From Phanerodontia chrysosporium (taxonomy: Eukaryota > Basidiomycota > Agaricomycetes > Polyporales > Phanerochaetaceae): 64,000 nt of DNA. The position numbers were made by a program, and so were the translations under genes. A model generated the notes under the pieces. The model was given only the letters and a program-made list of their open reading frames with translations. It was not told the origin of the DNA and did not search any database. Positions 1-9,531 of this stretch are shown one piece after another. The stretch spans positions 1,178,001 through 1,242,000 of the forward strand of contig MJGA01000002.1 of assembly GCA_001910725.1 (NCBI GenBank). The letters run 5' to 3'. Numbering within the stretch: position 1 is the stretch's first letter; each line of letters begins with the position of its first letter.

Positions 1-9
1 CCGCGCGGG

Positions 10-438
10 TTACCCGCAGCCCCAGCCCCAGCCTGCATACCGAGGAGGTGTTCCCGTCGCGCGATAGACGGGACTTACAAGCTTAAAGAGGAGTAAGGTT
101 GGGAGGTCACTGAGGTGGATGCGAGGAGGTAGGGGGTGTTTGTCGGGGAGGATGAGCAAGCCGAACGAACTATACGATTTCCAGGCATCGCACCGAACGC
201 AACGGTATCTTACAACTTCAAGGGACTCTTCTGTACCATATTTGTCCGGCCTGCTGGACACCGCCCTCAGCCTCCACTCATCGTCATCATCGCACCCATG
301 GCAGGGCTTGTTAATGTCGCGAACTGCGGACGTCGTCTTCATCTCGCTCTGTTGTGTTTCCACTTCTTCCTGCTGCTGCACGTGTTTGAGTATATCTATC
401 GTTATACCTCGTTTACTGAGCCCCGTTCTTTTTCGCAC
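10..438 (-). CDS. Possible Cys-rich small protein, unrecognised
   Basis: An open frame of 142 codons reads leftward close to the window edge. It holds two CxxC pairs (CHGC and CVRC) about 30 residues apart, separated by an acidic patch, which could form a zinc ribbon. The C-terminal third is rich in Pro and Leu and resembles no family I know. Two other frames are open over the same bases, so this may be chance. The left flank is cut by the window, so it could also be the last exon of a longer gene. Little can be said beyond this. Confidence 0.2.
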   Translation of the reverse strand: MRKRTGLSKRGITIDILKHVQQQEEVETQQSEMKTTSAVRDINKPCHGCDDDDEWRLRAVSSRPDKYGTEESLEVVRYRCVRCDAWKSYSSFGLLILPDKHPLPPRIHLSDLPTLLLFKLVSPVYRATGTPPRYAGWGWGCG

Positions 439-802
439 CCTTGAATAGTTGTATAGGTACTTGACCGTACGCTAGATGTTGCCGCAATCGATGGTTTCTT
501 GGCTGGAGTGTTGGCCATCCGTGGCCGTGCATTGATTGAAAGCACAGCTTGATGCGCAGGAAAGCGCGGTGGGTAAAAAATATGATCATGTTGCACGCAA
601 TACTATATCCGCGCGGTCGCGGTGAACCGTCTACGACCACCACCATCCTCCGTCTGCATGCCCCCGTCTTACCTTACGTCTGAACACAACTGCCGGTTTC
701 CGTCTCTAATTTCAGGTCACGATTCTTTTACGAGTCTTGTACACGATAGCTATCTCAACCTCGACGAGGACCTCTGCGTTCACCCGTGCCTTCGGCACAA
801 AA

Positions 803-2261
803 ATGTTGAGAGGAGAGAAGGCCAAGCTACCTCTGTGAGTACTCGACGTTACACGCTACATGCATGCCCTGCAGGTCCGCAGTGGGCCCGCTTCGTGGTG
901 GTGTGCCGTTCCCAGCTTCTGACACGTTGATCCTCTATAGATGGCGAGCACGACGTCTCTCCCACTCTGCGTCCTACTACAGCCGGCCTCTGAGGAGATA
1001 TTATACCCTTCTAGACTGCAAGATACTACTCCTACTAATTCTAATCGCCCTCTACGTGTTCTTCACCCTGTGGCAACCCCATGTCGAGTTCGCTCTCTAC
1101 TCGCGACGCTGGATACGAAACGAGGTGGAGGTCCTACAGCCGCTCTCAGGGTGCTTCAACGAGCATCGTGTCTCGCCCAAGTACAACGTCTCCCAGCATG
1201 TCTACGGCCCGAAGAGGACGGAGATACACGCGGGAATGCCTATGCGCCTCGGCATGGACTGCTACAACTTCGCTGGCACGATCAAGTCCACGCACGACGT
1301 CCCGCTCAAGTGGATACCACCAGATGAACGCATCCAGTACCACACATACTGGCGAAGTGATCTCGCACATTTCGGAGAACGACAGGAATGGATGATCAAA
1401 TCGTTCTTCGCGACTCAGAACACGGATACATCACGCCTGATCCTCTGGTCGAATGGCGATCTCAGCCAAAACAAGATCGTCCAGAAGTGGATCCGGCGGT
1501 ATCCAGACTCGTTTACGCTGAAGCTAGTGGACCTGGAGAAGCTGGCGAAGGGTACGGAATTGCAGGGGAGCAAGCTGTTGCAGTTGAAGGACAAAAAGGC
1601 GTGGATCGATGGAGACATGGTCAGGCTGCTGGTGCTGTGGGCGTATGGAGGGGTTTGGGTGGATATGGACTCGTTGCTGACGCGAGACCTCGCGCCTCTG
1701 CTCGAGCACGAGTTCGTGACTCAGTGGGACTGTTACGGTGCGTTGTCCTCATGATAACCCTTGCATACCTTGCTCACCGCGTGTGACACGACAGACAAGG
1801 TCTACATACCTTTCAATGGCGCTCTCATGAACTTCCACCAACACTCCCCTTACCTGTGCGAGGCCTTCCACATCATGGCGAACGGCCCCCCACCTCGAAC
1901 AGGCACGACAGACTGGGGCGCTACGCTGTACCTCAAACTCTGGAGACGACTGATAGAGGCAGAAATCCCTCCGTTCAAAGTCCTCCCATTCTGCTTCACC
2001 GACGGCCGGTCCTGTCGACTCGACAACCGGCTCCCAGACCCCTTCGCAGCAGACCCATCCAACGGCAGATGGACGATGGGGATGACCCGAGAAGAAGGCG
2101 GTGGCCTGGACAAGGTGTTAGGGAAAGTGTTCTCAGTACACTTACACAACCAATGGGAGAAGGCGTTCCCTAAGGGCGGCTGGGTCGAGAGGTTACTCCT
2201 GCGCCGGTACGAGGAGAAGCTGAGGCGAATAAAACCAAGAGGCGGTGGAGCAGACACATAG
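803..2261 (+). CDS. GT32-type DXD glycosyltransferase, copy 1
   Basis: Type II Golgi-type glycosyltransferase, predicted to move a sugar from a nucleotide donor with a metal held by a DXD motif. Exons are 803-834, 941-1737 and 1795-2261, giving 431 residues. A short cytosolic tail is followed by one membrane span (about residues 30-48), then HVEFALYSRRW at the start of the lumenal part. The motif GGVWVDMDSLLTRDL carries the DXD. The exon 1 end (CT, phase 2) joins TGG at 942, and exon 2 ends with the G of an Asp codon completed at 1795. The paralogue at 5581-6940 has introns at the same three-exon positions, which supports the model and the start MLRGEKAKLPL. Family placement (Gly_transf_sug, GT32) is from motif memory. 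The acceptor substrate is unknown; OCH1-like mannosyl transfer is only one possibility. Confidence 0.88.
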
Positions 2262-2572
2262 TATTCCTCGACTTGATAACCTCGGGGGACCATTCACGGC
2301 GTACTGTACTATAATGCTTAATCCACGGACCACGCCATTCAAGACTTAGATACCCCTCAATTTAGTTCTTCGAAGGTACGGACACGCGCCCTACATTCTA
2401 CTCGACCGTCTATGTCTAGAGCAGTTGCACGCTGGATAGACATTGGCTTTATCGTCACAATACTAAATACTTGGAAGCAAACTCGCGTACTGCGCCGCAC
2501 ACGAAAGCCAAAGATCAGCCATGGAAGGTTTGGATTGGTACGAACAAAGCATTGATTTACAACCAAGAAGCC

Positions 2573-3748
2573 TTAACCCCTAGCCTGATAACTCCAACCA
2601 TAACTATCTCGCGCTTCATCCTTCTCATCTTGCTTCTCGGCTTTATACGAGGTTACAAACGGGATGAATGGTCTGTCAACAAAATCAAAGGGCTGTTTTT
2701 TCTTCTTAGAAATCTGCAGAAGCGATTTGCGTTCCTTGGAAGGGTGCTTCACGTCGCTCGCTAACACAAGGTCAACACGGCATCTCCTCCGGTGGCGGTT
2801 GGACTCACGTGGAACGACGACTTGATCAGGCTTCTCCGACGGCGGTGCAGGAACTCCCACACAGGCTAGGATTGAACTCCTAGCTTCATCCACCGTGTCA
2901 ACATATTCTCTGACCGGGACTTTAGCCTTCGGCTTCGAGGGCTTCGGGATGCAGGAAATAAGGACACGGCCCAAGCTCCCAAGGAGCCGTCCAAGAAGAG
3001 TCTCGGGCGGTGGGAGTGCGTAATCGGACGTGCGGTCATCGTCCATACCGTAACGCCTGAAGTGGCGCTTGCGCAACTCGGTGGCCGGGCTCTCGCTTCG
3101 GGGATGCTCGATGAAGTGTGCTCGAGCTTCTTCACGGCTGTAGTTCGTGTTTAGCCACATCCTCGGGACTCTGCCTCGTTCCGGAATGCTGGGCACCCTG
3201 GCCCTCAGTAGCCTTAAGAGACCATCAGTATGCGCTTACAACAGCGATCACAGTAGGACGGCTCACGAGACAATCTCCGCATGCTCTTCCTCCCAGAATT
3301 TACCGACCGCTACATCCTGATTGAGGTCGAAGGAGTACTCGAAGTGCGGGAGTAGATAAAGGCTCTTCTGTTCCTCCTCGCCCCAAGGTGGCAGCCCCTC
3401 ATTATCACTTCGCGTCGTGCTCGGCTGTGACGCAGGTTCCTTCGCCTTCTTGACGACACACCGCCTGCACTCGACCGCAACGTCGGACATAGGCTCGAAC
3501 TCACTCTCTCGCTCGAGCGTATGGCGCACGTGGATCCACTGCTTGTCTTCGCCGTGTAGGAAGAGCCGTGGCGCAGCTCGCGGCACATCGCAGAGGCGCG
3601 TGTGTATACGGGCATAGACAGCCTGCAGATAGTACGTCTCCTTGAGTGCAGGGGGCGGAAACTCCCTCATGAGAGACTCGGTTAGCGCTTTGGGTGCCAT
3701 GCTCGCCACAGGTTTCGGGGTCTGTTTGTCGTACTCCTCCTTGGTCAT
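2573..3748 (-). CDS. Uncharacterised basic protein, two exons
   Basis: Two open stretches join well on the minus strand: exon 1 3267-3748 and exon 2 2573-3188, about 365 residues. The donor GTGAGC after GAG ATT GTC TC and an acceptor CAG before CATTCC keep the frame. The frame stays open upstream to 3847 without an in-frame ATG, so an extra 5' exon is possible and the start given is simply the first Met. The N-terminal half contains PRLFLHGEDKQWIHVRHTLE and a Cys pair (CRRC). The C-terminal half is basic, with a KKKK run, and ends in a charged tail. No domain was recognised. It converges on GT32 copy 1, whose stop lies 311 bp away. Confidence 0.5.
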
Positions 3749-3849
3749 CTGCGCGGGAGCGATCTCGTGCAAGATGTAGACCTCACATAGATGCCAGGGC
3801 TTATCTATGCTTGGTGTCTCAAGCCACTGTAGTACAATTGTGCTCAATT

Positions 3850-4844
3850 GCTACGCGGCTCTAGTCAAAACGTGCGACATACTTCAGAGAAAATGGCGTG
3901 ATATTTTCGTGGTTGGAGAGCTGAAAGTTCTGAGAGGAGTTGAACATCATTGAGGTGCTTTGCCATGGCCACGGGCGACAACTGGAGGATCAAGTGTTCC
4001 TTCTCGACGGGAGAGGCCAGTCAACCCCGACGGGATCAAGATAGACCATGGCTGTACTGCGAGACGATGATGGCTAGCCGCAATCAGGTGTACGCCACGC
4101 AATGGCATGAGCTGTGAGCGTGTTGGCGAGGGCGAACATGTTGATCGCCACATACCTGGGGTGTGGTTGGAGCGTGTGAGAGGCGAGGCAGGTGCACTGC
4201 GTTTTGTATCATGCCCGGAAGGTGCACGTGCTGATTGAGGCTTGGGAGAGTATCCCCTCGAGGCTAAGAACAACAGCGTTCAGTCACGCGAGAACAAGCA
4301 CGCTCGCTGCGATTCTGTCTAAGCACTGCCATCTGTAGCGCTGAGATCCTTGTTTTTCGAACCGATGCGAGCGAAGCTTCTACCGCAAGCGTGATGTGCA
4401 GGCCAGTGCTATTGTCCTTGCCAACGCTAGGCCTCCGAACCTGATATTGAAGCAAATCGTGGATGCTGAGAGGTCGTCAGCTTCAATCGGGCCAGAGGGT
4501 ACTATGTACAGTACCGCGAATCGGATTCAACGTTGTTTCGAGCACCGCCTCCAGCAACTGTGATGCTCATGCTGTGGGCGACCTCCAAGCCGCGGGCCTT
4601 TACGCGCGGCAGCAATGATGTAGAACATGTCGAGATGGGTGTTGCCTCGCGGAGTGTCTGTCTCGTGAGCGTGGAGAGCAAAGCACGTAAGGGCGACGGC
4701 TGCCCAAATCAGTACAACGCCGCCATCAAATGATAGACGCCACCAGGCCCGCCGCCGTCCCGGTTTCTCGCTTGACAAACCGCCCCGCGCTCGTTCACTC
4801 TCCTCCGTCCTCCACCGTCCACAACAGCAACGACTGCATCCACC
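3850..4844. other. Intergenic, nothing recognised
   Basis: This 1-kb stretch lies upstream of both the unknown leftward gene and rightward SDHAF2, so it should hold both promoters. Several short frames (for example 3947-4273 on the minus strand) lack codon bias, conserved motifs or credible splice partners. A pyrimidine-rich run around 4790-4840 directly before the SDHAF2 ATG looks like the usual fungal transcription-start region. Confidence 0.5.
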
Positions 4845-5378
4845 ATGCTGCGTCTCAGAGCCCTCGCGCACTCTATCCGCCTCACGACACCCCCGGTTCG
4901 CCTGCTCGGAACGACCGCGGCCCGCGGCAAGGACCCATGGCCGCTGCCGCACACGCCTGAGCACCTCGCCTCGACGGCCACGCCGTCGGACATGCCCCCG
5001 CCGGAGCCGCTACCGCGTCCTGGCGAGTCCGTCGAGAAGCTGCGTGCGCGCCTCGTATACCAGTCACGCAAGCGCGGCACGCTCGAGAGCGACCTCCTCC
5101 TCAGCACGTTCGCGAAGGAGCAGCTCCCGACGATGAGCGAGGCGGAGCTGAAGGAGTTCGACAAGGTGCGTGTGCACTGTTGTGTCACGTGCAAGTGGGA
5201 GCGCTCATTGTGTGTGTGTGTGCAGCTGATGGACGAGCCTGACTGGGATATCTACTACTGGGCAACAGAGAGCAGGACGCCTCCCGAACGCTGGGCGGGT
5301 TCGGCCCTCCTAGAGAAGCTGAAGGTCCATGCCAAAAATGAAGGCAAGGCTGTACGGCGTATGCCTGATCTGTCGTAA
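4845..5378 (+). CDS. SDH5: Succinate dehydrogenase assembly factor 2 (SDHAF2/Sdh5)
   Basis: Small mitochondrial matrix chaperone needed for covalent FAD attachment to the succinate dehydrogenase flavoprotein. Exons are 4845-5165 and 5226-5378, giving 157 residues. The N-terminus is an Arg-rich, acid-poor presequence (MLRLRALAHSIRLTT). The core has the family pattern: RARLVYQSRKRGTLESD, then LLLSTFAKEQL, and across the splice EFDK-LMDEPDWDIYYW. The 60-bp intron (GTGCGT to GTGTGCAG) is a multiple of three with no stop, so the unspliced frame also stays open. Removing it restores the conserved LMDEPDWDIYYW junction, so splicing is clearly the main form. The ATG sits in a good context (CACCATG). 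Convergent with GT32 copy 2. Confidence 0.95.
   Translation: MLRLRALAHSIRLTTPPVRLLGTTAARGKDPWPLPHTPEHLASTATPSDMPPPEPLPRPGESVEKLRARLVYQSRKRGTLESDLLLSTFAKEQLPTMSEAELKEFDKVRVHCCVTCKWERSLCVCVQLMDEPDWDIYYWATESRTPPERWAGSALLEKLKVHAKNEGKAVRRMPDLS
5209..5222 (+). repeat. (TG)7 microsatellite inside the SDHAF2 intron
   Basis: Seven TG dinucleotides form the 3' end of the 60-bp intron, directly before the acceptor CAG. In this position the run doubles as an odd polypyrimidine-poor acceptor context. Length change by one TG unit would alter intron length but not the spliced protein. Confidence 0.9.
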
Positions 5379-5580
5379 ACTGTGCAATAATAATCGTCTG
5401 TCCGCATGTCATGCTCTCTGAGTGTCGAGAGAATCCAGAACTGCGTAGTGGAAATGATGGGTACGGATATCCATTACCTCGATGTATGCTACTGCTAACG
5501 CTACTGTACAATCTTAGGTAATGACACGTCTGGAATGCTACAGACTGTTGTCGATGCTGTGGGAAGTCGGGTCCGAATAA

Positions 5581-6940
5581 TTATGTTGCCTGTGCACGCA
5601 GCTCCCGCTCGTACTTCTCGAGCAGCAGTCTGCGCACCCAGCCGTCCTTCGGGAAGGACTTCTCCCATTGGTTGTGCAAGTGGACACTGAAAACCTTGCC
5701 GAGAACCTGGTCCAGTCCTCCACCCTCCTCCCTTCCCATTCCGTCTGTCCACCAGCCGTCGCTCGGGTCAGGCTGGAACGGGTCGGGAAGCCTATTGTCC
5801 AGTCGGCAGGACCGCCCGTCGGAGAAGCAGAACGGGAGCACACTGAATGGAGGGACGCCCGCGGCCACGAGCCGGCGCCAAAGCTTCAGGTAGAGCGTCG
5901 CACCCCAGTCCGTGGACCCCTGGCGCGGCGCAGGCGAAGTTGACATGATGTGGAACGCTTCGCAGAGGTAGGGTGAATGTTGGCGGAAATGCATAAGTGC
6001 GCCGTTGAATGGCACGTAAACCTTGTCTGGTGTTCGATCAGTGTTTGCTAAACAAGGGCTGGGAAACTGGCTCACCATAACAGTCCCACTGTGTCACAAA
6101 CTCATGCTCTACCAGTGGTCGCAGGTCCCTCGTCAGCAACGAATCCATGTCGATCCAGACTCCACCGTGGCTCCACAAGACGAGCAAGCGCAGTAAGTCG
6201 CCGTCGGTCCACGCCTTTGCATCCTCGACCGTCAGTCGGTTGCTTCCCTCCAGCACCGTCCCTTGACTCAAGATAGAGACGTCCGCTATCTCTAACGCGA
6301 AGGCGTCCGGGTATCGTTGTACGTATTTTTGCAGGATCTCGTTGTGCGATAAGTCACCATTCGACCACAGGACGAGGCGCGATGCATTCAGGTTTTGAGT
6401 CGCGAAGAACGACTTGAGTGTCCACTCCTGACGCTCCGTGAACGGTGCAAGGTCGGTGCGCCAATAGGTGTGGTACTGCAGACGCCGTTCTGGCGGCAAG
6501 TACGCTGGGGCGTCCTCTAGCCCCGGAGCGGGGATGAGTCCGGCGAAGTTGTAACAGTCCATACCGAGGCGCAGCGGCATGCCCGCGTGCACCTGGGTCG
6601 TCCGTGCAATGCGCAGCGCATCAGTCATGTTGTACTGCGGCGAGACGCGTGCGGCGTCGAAACAGCCTGCGAGCCGGTGCACAGGCTTGATTTCGTGGCG
6701 AACCCAGCTGCGCGAGTAGAAGGCGAACTCGACGTGCGGGTCCCAGACGGAGAGCGCGAAGAGAACGGCGAGGGCGAGGACAGGGAGTAAAGCCTTGAGG
6801 AAGAGTGCCGCGAGGCGCGAGAGGGGCCGCGTGTGGGTACGTGTGTGCCACCTTTACAAACGGTGTCAGGAGCTGATCGTTGTTCTACCAGAGATCGGAG
6901 CAACCTACAGCGGAAGACGTAGCTGTTCGTAATTCCGCAT
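5581..6940 (-). CDS. GT32-type DXD glycosyltransferase, copy 2
   Basis: Paralogue of the gene at 803-2261 and its inverted partner. Exons are 6909-6940, 6076-6851 and 5581-6026, giving 417 residues. It starts MRNYEQLRLPL, then a membrane span in LFLKALLPVLALAVLFALSV, then DPHVEFAFYSRSW. The DXD motif is in GGVWIDMDSLLTRDL, followed by the well-shared block LLEHEFVTQWDCY in copy 1 and LVEHEFVTQWDCY here. Both introns fall at the same codon and phase as in copy 1: phase 2 after the 11th codon, and inside the Asp codon before KVYVPFNGALM. The membrane and stem regions differ most, as usual for Golgi enzymes. Substrate unknown. Duplication followed by inversion, with two unrelated genes between, is the simplest history. 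Confidence 0.88.
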
Positions 6941-9531
6941 AGCTGTGCCGATTGTACTGGAGGGATTAACAGCCGGGGACCAGCCTGAGCGCTGTGAAAG
7001 GGTCTACTGTACGAGGATGAGAGGTGGTGGTGGCAAGAGGTCGAGCAGATCCTTGCACGCTGAGACGCGACGTCGACGCGTCGGTGTGTCATAATACTCC
7101 CCCGAGGGACTGCCAGAAGACCCCGGGGGAACGTCTGAAGACCCCGAGAGTCCGCTTCCCCGGTGAAACCTTGCACGCCACTTGCACAATTTAGTGCGCC
7201 CCCGATGTACGTTAGACCGCCCCATATGGCAGCAAGTGGTCCGTACGCAGCATGTATGCGCTTCTTTTAACTTGCTGTACTCTCACACAGGCAACCCGTC
7301 GTGGCAGATGCGCATTGTACACAAGCAAGGGGCACAACCAGTTGCAGGTGCATGAGGGATAACAACGCGCAGGGACTCGTAGAGTCGCATGAGGGCCATT
7401 AGAGAGCGGACAAAGCGCTATGGGCAGTCAGGCTCTATCGAATATGATAATATCCAGAATACACGTCGAGTTCAACACGTCTATAGGTGTCCCGGCATCG
7501 TTCCTTATCGTATTCATGCTGCACGATGTCTGACAGATCTCTCTTGGACCGGCGCTGACGTTCCGATCACGGCCTTCGAGAGCTGTCACGGACGCCGGGC
7601 GGCAAGTCGGGCTCGCGAGACTCCTGCGGACGACGCGCCACCTCCTTTCATACCTAGCCGTGCATTCCGATGGCGGTGGCTGGCGGGTCTCTCTGCACGA
7701 CAATGAGGTATCTGTCGAAGGTGAGCGGACCGAGCTTTCGAGGTGGTGTATGACTCACGTTCCGGACTTTGCTCCGTAGGGATGCCCCCTGTGGCGAGGT
7801 GTCGATTAGTGAGTAGGAGGAGGCTGTGCACGTGCTCTATTCCACCACCGCCTGCAGGTTTCACGTCGAGCTTGAGATCGACTTCAGGCAGCGTCGGCAC
7901 AACGTAGTTAGACGTGACGACTCCGGACGTGACGACGGATCAAACCACGCGCGCTGCGCAGATCCCGACCCGTTGCGATATCTTCTGACGTCACCTTGCG
8001 CTTGAAGCGCTTTCTGTTCGTGCTCCGAGCAACCGCTTGCATCAGTTCGTTACCTATGTTGGGGCAATACCCTTCAGTGTAGGTATTTTTCGGCCTATCT
8101 CGTTGTGAGCTTTACATACAAAGCTGATGACTAGTCATTCTGGACCAGAATGAAATTACGGTCTACAAGCTGCACTCAGGAGTCCACTGACGTTGGTTCT
8201 AAAATTGTAAAGTCCATATTCTTCTCTGAAGCGGCCCATATCGGCATGTTAACAACGTTCAAGGAACGATCTTAGAGTCTCAGGCACGGCGTGTCACCGA
8301 ACCAGGCAGCAGGTATTCGGACCATGATTGCTGCAGCGAGCGGCGACTAGCCTGCCGCTCAATGACTTCGAAGCGCGGTGAGAGTTTCATATTGACCAGT
8401 CTTGCTCCTTTGACGAGGCTGTGTATTTCAGATTTCACGGCGTCATTGTACTGTGGTACATGGCAATGGGTTCGAGGCCAGTACTAAGCCGCAAACTGGC
8501 CGTGCCCGATCGCGAGGAGCCCGTGGCTCCTCTAGACAAATGCGGCGGGGGCTGCGGGGTAAAGCGGAACATACGATGCATAAGCCGTCCACGAGCGGTT
8601 CTTTGCGCGTGTTTGTACAGCTTCTCGGTTGCTCGTGTTGGGAACTGCAGACAACCGTGATTGACACCAGGTGCTGTTCAAGGACCCGCCCGCCTACCCG
8701 GGGTAAAGCAGTCGGGTACGGACATTATTCTGGACATTTTGCGCTATTATGAGCACGAAGAGCGAGCCAAACATTGTATGCAGTGCGAGAAGAGTGAAGG
8801 CGCTCTGTGTAGCTGTCGACCCACAGGATCGTCGGCAATGCTGTGGAACGGGAGCGCACAGGCTGCAGAAAGTTTTGTCAATGTCAGATGGTCGTGATGG
8901 TATAGAGTAGGTCATGTATGGACCAGTTTGGAGCAGAGGGAAGAAAGAGACGCCTAGGTCGCGAGCCCCGACATGGCGGTAGAGCCGATTCCGTCCGTCG
9001 AGCCCGAAAGGCTTGCTGGTGTGCGCGCATCCGAGCTCGGTAATGGCTCGCCTTTGTCGGCTTTCTGAAGGTGTCGGCGGCATGCAGAATACGGTCTGCG
9101 CGTTGTCTTCGTGCAGGCTTACGAGAGAGAAAGCGAGCCTGCGTTGAGGGCACGCGCCGAGTGGAGAGCTGTGTTCCGAGCAGCCGCGCTCCAGCCTCCG
9201 TCAGAGATCACTCGATGCTAAACTTGTACCAACGCCCCGCCGTGGTCTCAAAAAATCGAGGTTGCATGGGTCTTACCCTTGTCTACCTACCACCACCTCC
9301 GCTGCCCGTAGCCTCTGCCGACCACACACGGGCGTGTATAGAAGCCAATCACGTTCCGTTCGTGAATCAATCACCTCCGCGAGAAGCTGACCCCCAAAAC
9401 CGAGGCTGACCGACGCCCCCCGCTCCGGTCCTAGAAAGGCCTCCTCCTTGCTTCGAACTTCATCAGACACAGCTATCTCCCTCTGCTCCTCTAGCCTCGC
9501 CTCGCCGCCGCTCCCTACAGCCCACGCCACC
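6941..9531. other. 2.6 kb without a recognised gene
   Basis: Short frames occur on both strands (7389-7706 plus, 7586-7900 minus, 8421-8752 plus, 8694-9083 minus), but none shows codon periodicity, recognisable motifs or exons that join into a longer product. No terminal inverted repeats, long terminal repeats or polymerase/transposase motifs were seen. The last 100 bp carry a pyrimidine-rich tract (about 9440-9525) typical of the region just before an ATG, here that of the PH-domain gene at 9532. Confidence 0.5.

Noticed and set aside
4345..4375. GGTTCGAA-like T-loop on the minus strand, possible tRNA
   Set aside because: The flanking bases do not pair into a T-arm and no acceptor or D-arm was found.
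4527..5194. Minus-strand frames of 145 and 161 codons over SDHAF2
   Set aside because: They are antisense to a well-conserved coding gene and show no motif of their own.
6625..7176. 183-codon minus-strand frame at the start of GT32 copy 2
   Set aside because: It runs in the wrong frame over the membrane anchor of the glycosyltransferase; the correct frame continues through the exon 1 splice found by comparison with copy 1.
8455..8485. GGGTTCGAGG, possible tRNA T-arm
   Set aside because: The stems do not pair and no other cloverleaf parts are present.
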